Of a stretch of DNA of 64,000 nucleotides, positions 54,900 to 62,850 are shown piece by piece. The notes under the pieces are model-generated. The model saw only the letters and a program-made list of their open reading frames with translations, searched no databases and was not told the origin of the DNA. The translations under genes and the position numbers were made by a program. Each line of letters starts with the position of its first letter. Positions within the stretch are counted from its first letter, which is position 1. Origin of the DNA: Halobacillus kuroshimensis DSM 18393 (GTDB lineage: Bacteria; Bacillota; Bacilli; Bacillales; Halobacillaceae); the NCBI RefSeq assembly GCF_000425705.1, contig NZ_AUDY01000009.1:310001-374000 (forward strand). Reading direction: 5' to 3'.

Positions 54900-56051
54900 A
54901 TGGATTTTCAACTGGACGAACAGACGACGGCGTTGAAAAAGAGTGTCAGAGCTTTTGTACAGTCAGAAGTGGAAGCGGCTGCCGCCGTCATTGAAAAGGA
55001 AGATCATATTCCTGAAGCGATTATGAAAATGTCCCGCGACCTCGGATTGTTCGGATTAAGCATCCCGGAGGAATACGGCGGATTAGGCATTTCAATGGTC
55101 GGAAAATGTGCCTTGTATGAGGAAATCGGAGCGACCCACAACGGATATACAACAGTGATCGGCGCTCACACAGGTATTGGCAGCGTGGGAATTGTCGAGC
55201 TTGGGACTGAAGAGCAGAAAGCTAAGTATCTGCCGCCAATGGCAGCGGGGATATCACTGGGGGCTTTTGCCCTGACTGAGCCTGGAGCAGGATCCAACGC
55301 CAGCGCTCTAAAGACAACGGCGGTGAAACAAGGAAGCCGCTACATTCTGAACGGGACGAAGCAATACATTACGAATGCAACGGTGGCAGATGTGTTTACG
55401 GTTATGGCCGTTACCGATCCGGAAAAAGGGGCAAAGGGGATCACTTCGTTCATTGTAGAAAAGGATTTTCCCGGTTTCAAGGTCGGAGCTGTGGAACCGA
55501 AAATGGGCCTGCACGGCTCTCAATCAGCCGAAATCATTCTCGAAGATTGTGAAGTCCCGGAAGAAAATGTGCTTGGAAAAGAAGGGGAAGGGTATGTGAA
55601 TGCCTTGAAGATTCTTGCCAACGGCCGTGCCGGACTTGCCGCAAGGAACCTGGGCTCCTGTCAGAAACTGCTCGACATGTCGATGCAGTATGTAGAGGAG
55701 CGCCAGCAGTTCGAGGTCCCGATTATCGAGCACCAGGCGGTCGCCCATATGATATCGGAAATGGCTGTGGAAATCGAAGCGCTCCGTTCCTTTACGTACC
55801 GGGTGGCGTGGATGGTGGATCAAGGGAAAAAGGTCATTAAAGAAGCCGCCATGCTGAAGCTTTATGGATCGGAAGTGTATAACCGCGTGGCGGATAAGGC
55901 GGTTCAGGTGCACGGAGGGATCGGCTATATCTCAGATTATCCGGTGGAACGCTTTTACAGAGATGCGAGAATTACAAGAATTTATGAAGGGACTTCAGAG
56001 ATTCAAAAGAATATCATAGCCGGGCAGCTGCGGAAGGAATATGCCCGCTGA
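54900..56051 (+). CDS. Acyl-CoA dehydrogenase (third of three), canonical
   Basis: Protein of 383 residues, normal length, from ATG 54900 behind AAGGAGGAAGGAG. It has [57 protein letters not shown] and [11 protein letters not shown] with the catalytic Glu near 363. Unlike the other two island enzymes it has all residues of a short/medium-chain acyl-CoA dehydrogenase. Seventeen bases separate it from the second thiolase. Confidence 0.94.
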   Translation: MDFQLDEQTTALKKSVRAFVQSEVEAAAAVIEKEDHIPEAIMKMSRDLGLFGLSIPEEYGGLGISMVGKCALYEEIGATHNGYTTVIGAHTGIGSVGIVELGTEEQKAKYLPPMAAGISLGAFALTEPGAGSNASALKTTAVKQGSRYILNGTKQYITNATVADVFTVMAVTDPEKGAKGITSFIVEKDFPGFKVGAVEPKMGLHGSQSAEIILEDCEVPEENVLGKEGEGYVNALKILANGRAGLAARNLGSCQKLLDMSMQYVEERQQFEVPIIEHQAVAHMISEMAVEIEALRSFTYRVAWMVDQGKKVIKEAAMLKLYGSEVYNRVADKAVQVHGGIGYISDYPVERFYRDARITRIYEGTSEIQKNIIAGQLRKEYAR

Positions 56052-56067
56052 TGGATGGAGGGATCCA

Positions 56068-57255
56068 ATGAACGAGGAAATCGTCATCGTCAGTGCTGTT
56101 CGGACTCCTGTCGGCCGATATGGCGGTTCGCTGAGGAATGAATCTTCCGGCCATCTCGCATCTCACGCGATCAAAGGGGCGGTATCCACGGCCGGGCTGA
56201 AGGGGGACGATATCAGCGAAGTGATTCTTGGAGAAGTCCGGCAGACGACAGAAGCATCGAACGTGGCCCGTGTGGCTTCTTTGAGAGCAGGAATTCCTGA
56301 ATCATCCCCGGCATACACGATCAATCGGTTGTGCGCATCCGGTATGGAAGCGATCGCTTCTGGTGTCCAGCAGATTGTCTTTCAACAGGCAGATATTGTA
56401 GTGGCGGGCGGCACAGAGAGTATGAGCCGCGCACCTATATATTTAAGACAGGCAAGGTTTGGGGAAGGAGCCCCTGTCTTAGTGGACTCCCATAAGGAAG
56501 CCGGTCAGCAGCCAAAAGAAATGTACGGGCCTGACCTCGGGATGGGTATAACCGCTGAAAATGTCGCCGAACGCTATGGGATCTCAAGAGAAGATCAGGA
56601 TTTATTTGCGCTTGAGAGCCAGCGGCGTGCTGCTGCTGCTGCAGTGGAGGCAGGGGTTTTTTTAGATGAAGTGATTCCTTATGAAGTGAAAGGTAGAAAA
56701 GGGATTCAAACGATCAAGATTGATGAGCACCCCCGACCGGAAACGACAAAGGAAAAGCTGGCTTCTCTACGTCCGGTGTTTAAGGATAACGGCACAGTAA
56801 CCGCCGGCAATTCCTGTGGACGTAATGATGGGGCCTCAGCTGTTGTCATGATGACAAGGGAAAAGGCAGATGAAATGGGGTGTGTCCCCCTTGTCAAAAT
56901 CACGGACTGGGCGGTGGCTGGTGTCTCCCCGGAAGTCATGGGAATCGGTCCTGTACCCGCTGTCCAAAAGCTGATGGACCGCACAGGCTTGAGTCTGAAG
57001 GATATCAGGTTGATAGAGTTGAATGAAGCTTTTGCTGCCCAGGCACTTGCCGTTATCCGGGAGCTGGAAGTGGATTCTGATATCGTGAACGTCAACGGCG
57101 GAGCGATTGCTCTAGGCCATCCCGTCGGGGCAAGTGGGACCCGGATTGTGACGACGCTGATTCATGAAATGAAGCGGAGAAAGGAAAGGTATGGACTCGC
57201 TGCGTTGTGTGCAGGTGGCGGTCAAGGAATGGCCATGCTGTTTGAACGTGTTTAA
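56068..57255 (+). CDS. Acetyl-CoA acyltransferase (thiolase), second of two
   Basis: Start ATG 56068 behind GGAGGGATCCA; the frame from 56041 lies in the preceding gene. It has 395 residues. Catalytic Cys in [18 protein letters not shown], then [42 protein letters not shown] and [11 protein letters not shown]. It is colinear with the thiolase at 45347 but clearly diverged, suggesting different chain specificity or a second cleavage step. Confidence 0.94.
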   Translation: MNEEIVIVSAVRTPVGRYGGSLRNESSGHLASHAIKGAVSTAGLKGDDISEVILGEVRQTTEASNVARVASLRAGIPESSPAYTINRLCASGMEAIASGVQQIVFQQADIVVAGGTESMSRAPIYLRQARFGEGAPVLVDSHKEAGQQPKEMYGPDLGMGITAENVAERYGISREDQDLFALESQRRAAAAAVEAGVFLDEVIPYEVKGRKGIQTIKIDEHPRPETTKEKLASLRPVFKDNGTVTAGNSCGRNDGASAVVMMTREKADEMGCVPLVKITDWAVAGVSPEVMGIGPVPAVQKLMDRTGLSLKDIRLIELNEAFAAQALAVIRELEVDSDIVNVNGGAIALGHPVGASGTRIVTTLIHEMKRRKERYGLAALCAGGGQGMAMLFERV

Positions 57256-57284
57256 GGAAGGAATCTTAGAAAGGGAGCGGTGTT

Positions 57285-58064
57285 GTGGAATATCAAAACA
57301 TAGCGTATGTGAAAGAAGATCGTCTCGCTTATATTGTTATTAATCGTCCTGAGGTCCGGAATGCCTTAAGTCAGGCCGTGCTCGATGAAATGGAGGACGC
57401 GCTGGGCCGGGCAGAGGGAGATGATGACGTAGGCGTCGTCATTTTCACCGGACAGGGAGAGAAAGCATTTGCCGCCGGCGCTGATATTCAGCAGCTGACC
57501 GAAGCGGAAGCGGTGGATGCATTGAAGAGCGGCGATATGCAGCAGTTGTACGATAAGATCGAAGCTTACCAAAAGCCGACGATAGCCATGGTCAATGGCT
57601 TTGCGCTTGGTGGCGGCTGTGAACTGGCGATGTGCTGTGACATCCGTATCGCCTCCATCCACGCTTCCTTCGGTCTTCCTGAATTGTCATTGTCCATCAT
57701 CCCGGGCGCCGGAGGTACCCAGCGCCTGACCCGTTTAGTGGGGAAAGGAAAGGCATTGGAAATGATTTTGACAGGGAAAAGAATATCCGCAGAAGAAGCC
57801 CTGGCGATCGGTCTTGTCACGAAAGTGGTTACGCCGGAACGACTGCGCACAGAGGTCGAGGACACATGTGCCAGCATTCTGGCAAAAGGCCCACTCGCCG
57901 TCCAGCTCGCAAAACTTTCGGTTCATATGGGAGCAGAAACTGATATGAAGACGGCATTAATGCTGGAACGTCTCTCTCAGGCGGTCCTGTTCAACTCAGA
58001 GGACAAAAATGAAGGGGCACGGGCATTTCTTGAAAAAAGAAAGCCTTCTTTTGAAGGCAGATAA
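57285..58064 (+). CDS. Enoyl-CoA hydratase/isomerase family protein
   Basis: The start is GTG 57285, 7 bases after AAGGGAG. It has 259 residues, the crotonase size. Oxyanion-hole segments are FAAGADIQQL and FALGGGCELAMCCDIR, and the Glu pair lies in GGCELAM and GLPELSLSIIPGAGGTQ. It hydrates trans-2-enoyl-CoA to 3-hydroxyacyl-CoA. It is the last gene of the island and is followed by a terminator. Confidence 0.94.
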   Translation: MEYQNIAYVKEDRLAYIVINRPEVRNALSQAVLDEMEDALGRAEGDDDVGVVIFTGQGEKAFAAGADIQQLTEAEAVDALKSGDMQQLYDKIEAYQKPTIAMVNGFALGGGCELAMCCDIRIASIHASFGLPELSLSIIPGAGGTQRLTRLVGKGKALEMILTGKRISAEEALAIGLVTKVVTPERLRTEVEDTCASILAKGPLAVQLAKLSVHMGAETDMKTALMLERLSQAVLFNSEDKNEGARAFLEKRKPSFEGR

Positions 58065-58068
58065 CAGG

Positions 58069-58092
58069 AAAGGGCGGATTTCCGCCCTTTTT
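58069..58092 (+). terminator. Terminator of the acyl-CoA island
   Basis: AAAGGGCGG / CCGCCCTTT around ATTT with T5. Confidence 0.9.
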
Positions 58093-58152
58093 GTGATTTC
58101 CAGAGGATTTCCCGGGAAATATGAATCAGGCATCAGGAGTGATTTAGTAATT

Positions 58153-58252
58153 GGTTGATATAATTCCATTTTGACCGATATATTTCAAATTTGGCTGATA
58201 TAATCCCAATTTAATTGATATATTCAAAAACTAATTGATATATGGATAAAAA
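58153..58252 (+). repeat. Five imperfect 20-bp tandem repeats
   Basis: Units begin at 58153, 58173, 58193, 58213 and 58233; each is exactly 20 bp with the invariant core GATATA (for example GGTTGATATAATTCCATTTT and GGCTGATATAATCCCAATTT). The period equals about two DNA helix turns. The gene-free space 58065-58379 otherwise holds only the terminator before it and the MarR leader. Confidence 0.9.
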
Positions 58253-58379
58253 AATGGATATCCAGCGCCTCTAACACTCAGTTCCTCATTCTTCCTACCG
58301 GTTTACAAAACTCCCCACAACCTTTAAAATCGTCTGTATGCCAAATACTTACCTAAGTAAATAATTAAGGGGTGATAGG

Positions 58380-58817
58380 ATGGAACGCTCCGATCATAAT
58401 ATTCTCCACCTGTTAAATCAGCAGGTGCGGCGGTTGAACCAAAGGATGAATGAAAAACTGAAGGAATACGATTTGTACATGTCGCAGTGGGTGATCATAT
58501 ATACGCTTCATACGATGGGGCCGATGACGCAGAAAGAAATCTGGCAGTATTTGAATGTGGAAGCTCCGACGGTTACAAGGACCATTACCCGTTTGGAGGA
58601 AAAGGGGTGGCTCGTCCGTAAGCAGGGAGCCGATAAGCGGCAGCGGATCATTCACATATCTCCAGAAGCAGAACAGCTCAGAGATGAGATATCTACGAGT
58701 ATTCGAAAGTATGAAAACGAGCAGCTGCTTGGGCTTACGAAAGAGGAAGAACATCAGCTCCGGCATCTTTTAGAAAAAATGATGATGGAGGAGGGGGATC
58801 TTAATGCAGAAGACTAA
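58380..58817 (+). CDS. MarR-family transcriptional regulator
   Basis: Protein of 145 residues from ATG 58380 behind AAGGGGTGA. The winged helix-turn-helix has MTQKEIWQYLNVEAPTVTRT and ITRLEEKGWLVRKQGADKRQ with the wing Asp-Lys-Arg. MarR proteins usually repress the exporter gene beside them; here the MFS gene overlaps its end by 14 bases. The five 20-bp repeats upstream could hold its binding sites. Confidence 0.93.
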   Translation: MERSDHNILHLLNQQVRRLNQRMNEKLKEYDLYMSQWVIIYTLHTMGPMTQKEIWQYLNVEAPTVTRTITRLEEKGWLVRKQGADKRQRIIHISPEAEQLRDEISTSIRKYENEQLLGLTKEEEHQLRHLLEKMMMEEGDLNAED

Positions 58818-60012
58818 TCAGCCAATTTGGACGAAAAACTTTATCAGTGTATCGCTGACGCACTTTTTTGTGTTCGTCACGTTTTACGCTCTGCTTACCA
58901 CCCTCCCTATTTACGTGATCGATGAACTTGGCGGCAATGAGGCCCAGGGTGGTCTCGTCGTCACCGCCATTATGGTGGCAGCCATTTTGATCCGGCCGTT
59001 TTCCGGTAAATTTTTGGAGAAGACGGGTAAGAAAAAAGGACTTATTGCGGCGGCCTCCCTTTATTTGCTTACCATGATCTTTTATCTGACGGTCTCTGAA
59101 TTTGAAGGACTGATGGCCCTGAGGTTTATTCACGGTCTGTCCTTCGCCGTTGTAACGACAGCAACGGGAGCTATTGCGGCAGATGTTGTTCCCGCACAGA
59201 GACGCGGAGAAGGACTTGGATATTTTGCGATGTCCATGAATGTGGCTGTCGTTGTCGGTCCGTTTGTCGGTCTTTCCATTCTTCAGGCGGCACCTTTTGA
59301 GACTTTGTTTATCGTTTTAAGTGCGTTTATGCTGCTTGGTGTAATTAGTTCATTGATGATTCGTTCTTCAGGTGAAAAAGCCGTACAGAAGACTGAACAG
59401 AAAGCAGCAAAGGTATCTTTCCATGATTTATTTGAAACACGAGCCCTGCCGACGGCCTTGATTGCCAGCCTTGTTGCTTTTTCCTATTCCAGTATCGTGT
59501 CGTTTATATCCGTATACGCGAATTCACTAGGGCTCGGAGGCGTATCCAGTTACTTCTTTGTCGTCTTCGCTGTCGTGATGATTGTTTCACGCCCTTCTCT
59601 CGGCCGGGCGTTTGATAATAAAGGACCGAGCATTGTCATTCTGCCGAGTCTGCTTATTTTTGCAGGAGGCTTGATCCTGCTTGGGTACATCGATTCCTTA
59701 TGGGGAATGCTGCTGGCCGGAGCCATCGTCGGACTTGGTTATGGATCACTGCTTCCGAGTTTCCAAACGATGGCTGTCCAGTCTGCTCCAGAGCATAGGA
59801 GCGGCCATGCTACAGCCACCTTTTTCATGATGTATGACACCGGAATAGCAGCAGGATCTTATGTTTTAGGGCTGATGGTTTCCATGACAAGTTTCAGTGT
59901 GACCTATCAGATCAGCGGGATTCTCGTTCTTCTAGTACTCGGAATCTTTTATTATGCTTATACACGCCAACAGAAAACGCGGATGGTAAAAGAGAGAGCT
60001 GAAGAAGTCTGA
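58804..60012 (+). CDS. MFS transporter, probable drug efflux
   Basis: Protein of 402 residues with about 12 helices, from ATG 58804 behind GGAGGGGGATC, overlapping the MarR gene by 14 bases. The loop between helices 2 and 3 has RPFSGKFLEKTGKKKG, the MFS motif A, and RFIHGLSFAVVTTATGAIAA is in helix 4-5. With a co-transcribed MarR repressor, export of a toxic compound is likely; the substrate is unknown. Confidence 0.9.
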   Translation: MQKTNQPIWTKNFISVSLTHFFVFVTFYALLTTLPIYVIDELGGNEAQGGLVVTAIMVAAILIRPFSGKFLEKTGKKKGLIAAASLYLLTMIFYLTVSEFEGLMALRFIHGLSFAVVTTATGAIAADVVPAQRRGEGLGYFAMSMNVAVVVGPFVGLSILQAAPFETLFIVLSAFMLLGVISSLMIRSSGEKAVQKTEQKAAKVSFHDLFETRALPTALIASLVAFSYSSIVSFISVYANSLGLGGVSSYFFVVFAVVMIVSRPSLGRAFDNKGPSIVILPSLLIFAGGLILLGYIDSLWGMLLAGAIVGLGYGSLLPSFQTMAVQSAPEHRSGHATATFFMMYDTGIAAGSYVLGLMVSMTSFSVTYQISGILVLLVLGIFYYAYTRQQKTRMVKERAEEV

Positions 60013-60075
60013 TGCGGCAGCTTTTTCTATAAAAAGCATCTCATTTGGCTACACTGAAAACAAAGAGGTGGTCAA

Positions 60076-60183
60076 ATGATGAAAGAAGAAGGGAACTTCA
60101 CGAAGGGACTGTTTTGGGCGGTTTTGTTATCGGTTCCTTTGTGGGGATTGATTTTCACAGCAGTCTATATGTTAATAAATTAA
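60076..60183 (+). CDS. Small membrane protein of 35 residues
   Basis: ATG 60076 (or 60079) follows AAAGAGGTGG. The peptide reads MMKEEGNFTKGLFWAVLLSV then PLWGLIFTAVYMLIN: a short charged head and one membrane helix, ending at TAA 60181. It has a proper ribosome site, coding-like base use and a terminator right after it, 63 bases beyond the MFS gene. It may be an accessory peptide of the transporter or unrelated. No homologue is recognised. Confidence 0.68.
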   Translation: MMKEEGNFTKGLFWAVLLSVPLWGLIFTAVYMLIN

Positions 60184-60193
60184 ATTGATTTTA

Positions 60194-60225
60194 AAGCAGG
60201 GCCCCTGACAGGGGTCCTGCTTTTT
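60194..60225 (+). terminator. Terminator after the MarR-MFS-small protein genes
   Basis: AAGCAGGGCCCCT pairs with AGGGGTCCTGCTT (one mismatch), followed by T5. Confidence 0.88.
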
Positions 60226-60303
60226 CGTAATTATGAACGCTGATAAAGTTCTTTTCCATTTCTTTGATTCATCTTTATTTACCAAATATTTTAAAAATTA
60301 TAC

Positions 60304-60333
60304 TTGCTTTTCTGTATGCGCTTCCATTAGAAT
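60304..60333 (+). promoter_or_regulatory. Promoter of the putative sulfoquinovose operon with a cre-like site
   Basis: TTGCTT (60304-60309), 18-bp spacer, TAGAAT (60328-60333). The spacer contains TGTATGCGCTTCCA (60313-60326), matching the cre consensus at 12 of 14 positions, so CcpA repression is plausible. Confidence 0.5.
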
Positions 60334-60344
60334 GGATAACAACA

Positions 60345-60376
60345 AAAGGTACCTATGTATTTTTAAAGGTAGTTAT
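60345..60376 (+). promoter_or_regulatory. Direct repeat in the operon leader, candidate operator
   Basis: AAAGGTACCTAT (60345-60356) and AAAGGTAGTTAT (60365-60376) match at 10 of 12 positions and are spaced exactly 20 bp, two helix turns apart, between the promoter and the first gene. Confidence 0.5.
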
Positions 60377-60397
60377 CTTTTAATGGGGAGGAACAAT

Positions 60398-61084
60398 ATG
60401 CTAAAGACTATTCAGAAGTGTAATGAAGGTATGGAAATCCACCATATTGATGAGGCGTCCTTCCACTTGTTTGGAAGAGTGCATGAGAATTTTCCAAAAG
60501 ATCGTTTACTAGACAAAATGAAAGACGTCTCTATTCCAGCGGAAGGGAATGTCTACGAACCCGCTAATCTAAGGTTGGAAACAGCAGGGGATAAAGAAAA
60601 AATTGAGAACTTCTACTATGGTGGGATGCCTGTCCAGATTGGTTTTTGTGTTGGTAAGAACTCACATTTAGGAGGGTTGGAATTCCACAAGGGAAGCGAA
60701 TTCAACATAGCTGTCACTGATATGATTCTTTTAATAGGTCATTTTAATGATATAAAAGATCATACGTTTTCAACAGAGCATTTAAGGGCGTTTTACGTGC
60801 CTGAGGGTTATGTAGTCGAATTGTTTCAAACCACCTTACACTTAGCTCCTTGTAAAGTATCTGAAGAAGGGTTTAAAACGATTGTTATTCTTCCAGAAGG
60901 CACAAACACCCCTTTAAATGATTCAGCTGTCGAGCAGGATCTCCTTCTATTTAAGAAAAATAAGTGGCTGCTATCCCATAAGGATCATCAGCGTTTTGTA
61001 TCTGAAGGAGCCCATGTTGGTATAAAAGGTCCTAACGTTTTTGTGAATTATTTAATGGAGCGAGAGGGAGGAAAGCAGCAATGA
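60398..61084 (+). CDS. DUF4867-family protein (SftX-like position)
   Basis: Start ATG 60398 behind GGGGAGGAAC; the frame from 60233 spans the promoter. It has 228 residues. Recognisable family text: IHHIDEASFHLFGRVHENF, EGNVYEPANLRLE, GGMPVQIGFCVGKNSHLGGL then EFHKGSEFNIAVTD, AFYVPEGYVVELFQTTLHLA and LPEGTNTPL. It looks like a cupin-type beta protein with several histidines, but no function is proven. As I recall, a DUF4867 protein named SftX is encoded in Bacillus sulfo-transaldolase clusters. Here it is first in the operon and overlaps the transporter gene by 4 bases. An uronate isomerase (KduI-like) is an alternative idea, less likely. Confidence 0.78.
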   Translation: MLKTIQKCNEGMEIHHIDEASFHLFGRVHENFPKDRLLDKMKDVSIPAEGNVYEPANLRLETAGDKEKIENFYYGGMPVQIGFCVGKNSHLGGLEFHKGSEFNIAVTDMILLIGHFNDIKDHTFSTEHLRAFYVPEGYVVELFQTTLHLAPCKVSEEGFKTIVILPEGTNTPLNDSAVEQDLLLFKKNKWLLSHKDHQRFVSEGAHVGIKGPNVFVNYLMEREGGKQQ

Positions 61085-62838
61085 ATCTCTTTTTTACACT
61101 GATTACATGTGTCTTGTTCATGGGTTTGGTTGGCTGGGTGTCTTATCGAAAAGCCAAGGGACAGGTGAATGATTCCGACGGATACTTTCTAGCGGGAAGA
61201 GGCTTGACAGGCGGATTTATTGCAGGAAGTCTCCTGCTCACAAATTTGTCTGCTGAACAATTAATAGGGTTGAATGGTCAGGCCTATCGTACAAATCTTT
61301 CAAATATGGCCTGGGAAGTAACCGCTCCCATTGCAGTCATCATTATGGCTTTGGTCTTACTTCCGAAATATCTGGGTGGTGCATTTTCAACGCTTCCTGA
61401 ATTTTTAAGTACCCGCTTTGATGATGGGGTAAGAAGGTATATCGTTGTTCTGTTTATGCTGGGGTATGCGTTCGTGACGATTCCTTCTGTTCTTTATTCA
61501 GGTGCACTGGCTGTTTTAAAACTATTTGATGTTCCTTCACTTTTAGGTATATCTTTTGAGTCATCGGTATGGCTGGTCATATGGGTCATCGGTATTATCG
61601 GTGCTGTTTATGCTATCTTTGGTGGTTTAAGAGCCGTAGCTGTGTCTGACACATTAAATGGAATCGGCCTTTTGCTGATCGGTTTGATGATTCCTGTTAT
61701 CGGATTGTTTGCCCTTGGAGATGGAAACTTCTTTAGAGGATTTGAAACGATGGCCACAGAAAATGCTGATAAGTTGAATGCTATTGGTGGAAAGGAAGAC
61801 TCTGTACCATTTTCAGCAATTTTTACAGGAATGATTTTCATGAATATGTTTTACTGGGGAACGAACCAGTATGTCATTCAGCGGGCTCTCGGAGCTAAAA
61901 ACCTTGCTGAAGGTCAAAAAGGGGTTCTGTTTTCAGGTTTTTACAAGCTCCTCGTTCCAATTTTAATGATGATTCCAGGTGTTATCGCTTTTCATTTGTA
62001 TGGTTCCGGATTTAAAACCGTCGATTTAGCTTACCCAACTATGGTTACTAATTTGATGCCGACCATTTTCTCCGGATTGTTTCTTGCAGTGCTGCTCGGC
62101 GCGGTCTTCTCCAGCTTTAACTCATTGTTGAATTCTGCTGCGACCATGTTCGCTCTGGATGTTTACAAGCCAGGCTTTAAACCGGATGCATCCGATGAGC
62201 AGTTGATTCGGGTTAGTAAATATTTTGGAACCATTCTGGCTTTGGTGTCCTTTTTTATTTCACCGATGCTGATGAGTGCACCGGATGGCCTTTGGGACAT
62301 CATCCGTAAGTTTACTGGTTTCTTCAACATTCCAATCATTGCTATTGTCCTTGTAGGGATTGCATCGAAATTTGTCCCCCCTCTGGGAGCAAAAATAGCT
62401 GTCATCTTTCATGTAGTGACCTACTATATGCTGGTATGGGGTTTAAATCAGTTGTTTGGTATTGAAATTACCATGAACTTTATCCATATCTCTGCTATTC
62501 TTTTCTTCATCGAAGTAGGAATTATGCTGGTTGTGGGATATATACGGCCGCTTTCAGAACCGTATTCTTTCAAACATGCACCAAAAGTGAGCATGGTACC
62601 ATGGAAGTACGCGATCCCTACAGCTATTATTCTCTTAAGTTTAATTGTATTCGTTTACATTACCTTCTCTCCAATAGGATTGGCATACCCGGATGCTGTC
62701 GTTTCGTCATGGTTCTGGGCAGCGTCAGGCGGTTTAATTGGATTGACAACTGTAACCTTAGTATTTGCTCTGAAAAAGTGGGACAAGAAGTATGATCAAG
62801 TTTTAGAAAATCAAACCAAAAAAGCGGCAAATTTATAG
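61081..62838 (+). CDS. Sodium:solute symporter (SSS) family, probable sulfo-sugar importer
   Basis: Protein of 585 residues; ATG 61081 overlaps the upstream stop (ATGA). About 14 helices. The N-terminus has DGYFLAGRGLTGGFIAGSLL then LTNLSAEQLIGLNGQAY, the sodium-site helix of SGLT-like symporters, with GGLRAVAVSDTLNGIGLL and FSSFNSLLNSAATMFALDVY later. Its relatives carry sugars, and it lies between DUF4867 and a sulfoquinovosidase-like gene. Sodium-driven uptake of sulfoquinovose or its glycerol glycoside is therefore a reasonable inference; a sodium-coupled carrier suits a halophile. Confidence 0.88.
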   Translation: MNLFFTLITCVLFMGLVGWVSYRKAKGQVNDSDGYFLAGRGLTGGFIAGSLLLTNLSAEQLIGLNGQAYRTNLSNMAWEVTAPIAVIIMALVLLPKYLGGAFSTLPEFLSTRFDDGVRRYIVVLFMLGYAFVTIPSVLYSGALAVLKLFDVPSLLGISFESSVWLVIWVIGIIGAVYAIFGGLRAVAVSDTLNGIGLLLIGLMIPVIGLFALGDGNFFRGFETMATENADKLNAIGGKEDSVPFSAIFTGMIFMNMFYWGTNQYVIQRALGAKNLAEGQKGVLFSGFYKLLVPILMMIPGVIAFHLYGSGFKTVDLAYPTMVTNLMPTIFSGLFLAVLLGAVFSSFNSLLNSAATMFALDVYKPGFKPDASDEQLIRVSKYFGTILALVSFFISPMLMSAPDGLWDIIRKFTGFFNIPIIAIVLVGIASKFVPPLGAKIAVIFHVVTYYMLVWGLNQLFGIEITMNFIHISAILFFIEVGIMLVVGYIRPLSEPYSFKHAPKVSMVPWKYAIPTAIILLSLIVFVYITFSPIGLAYPDAVVSSWFWAASGGLIGLTTVTLVFALKKWDKKYDQVLENQTKKAANL

Positions 62839-62850
62839 GAGGTACCAATT

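Noticed and set aside
60398-61084. Annotation as uronate isomerase KduI
   Set aside because: Some cupin-like text is similar in spirit, but the length and specific blocks fit DUF4867 better and no KduI zinc motif is evident.
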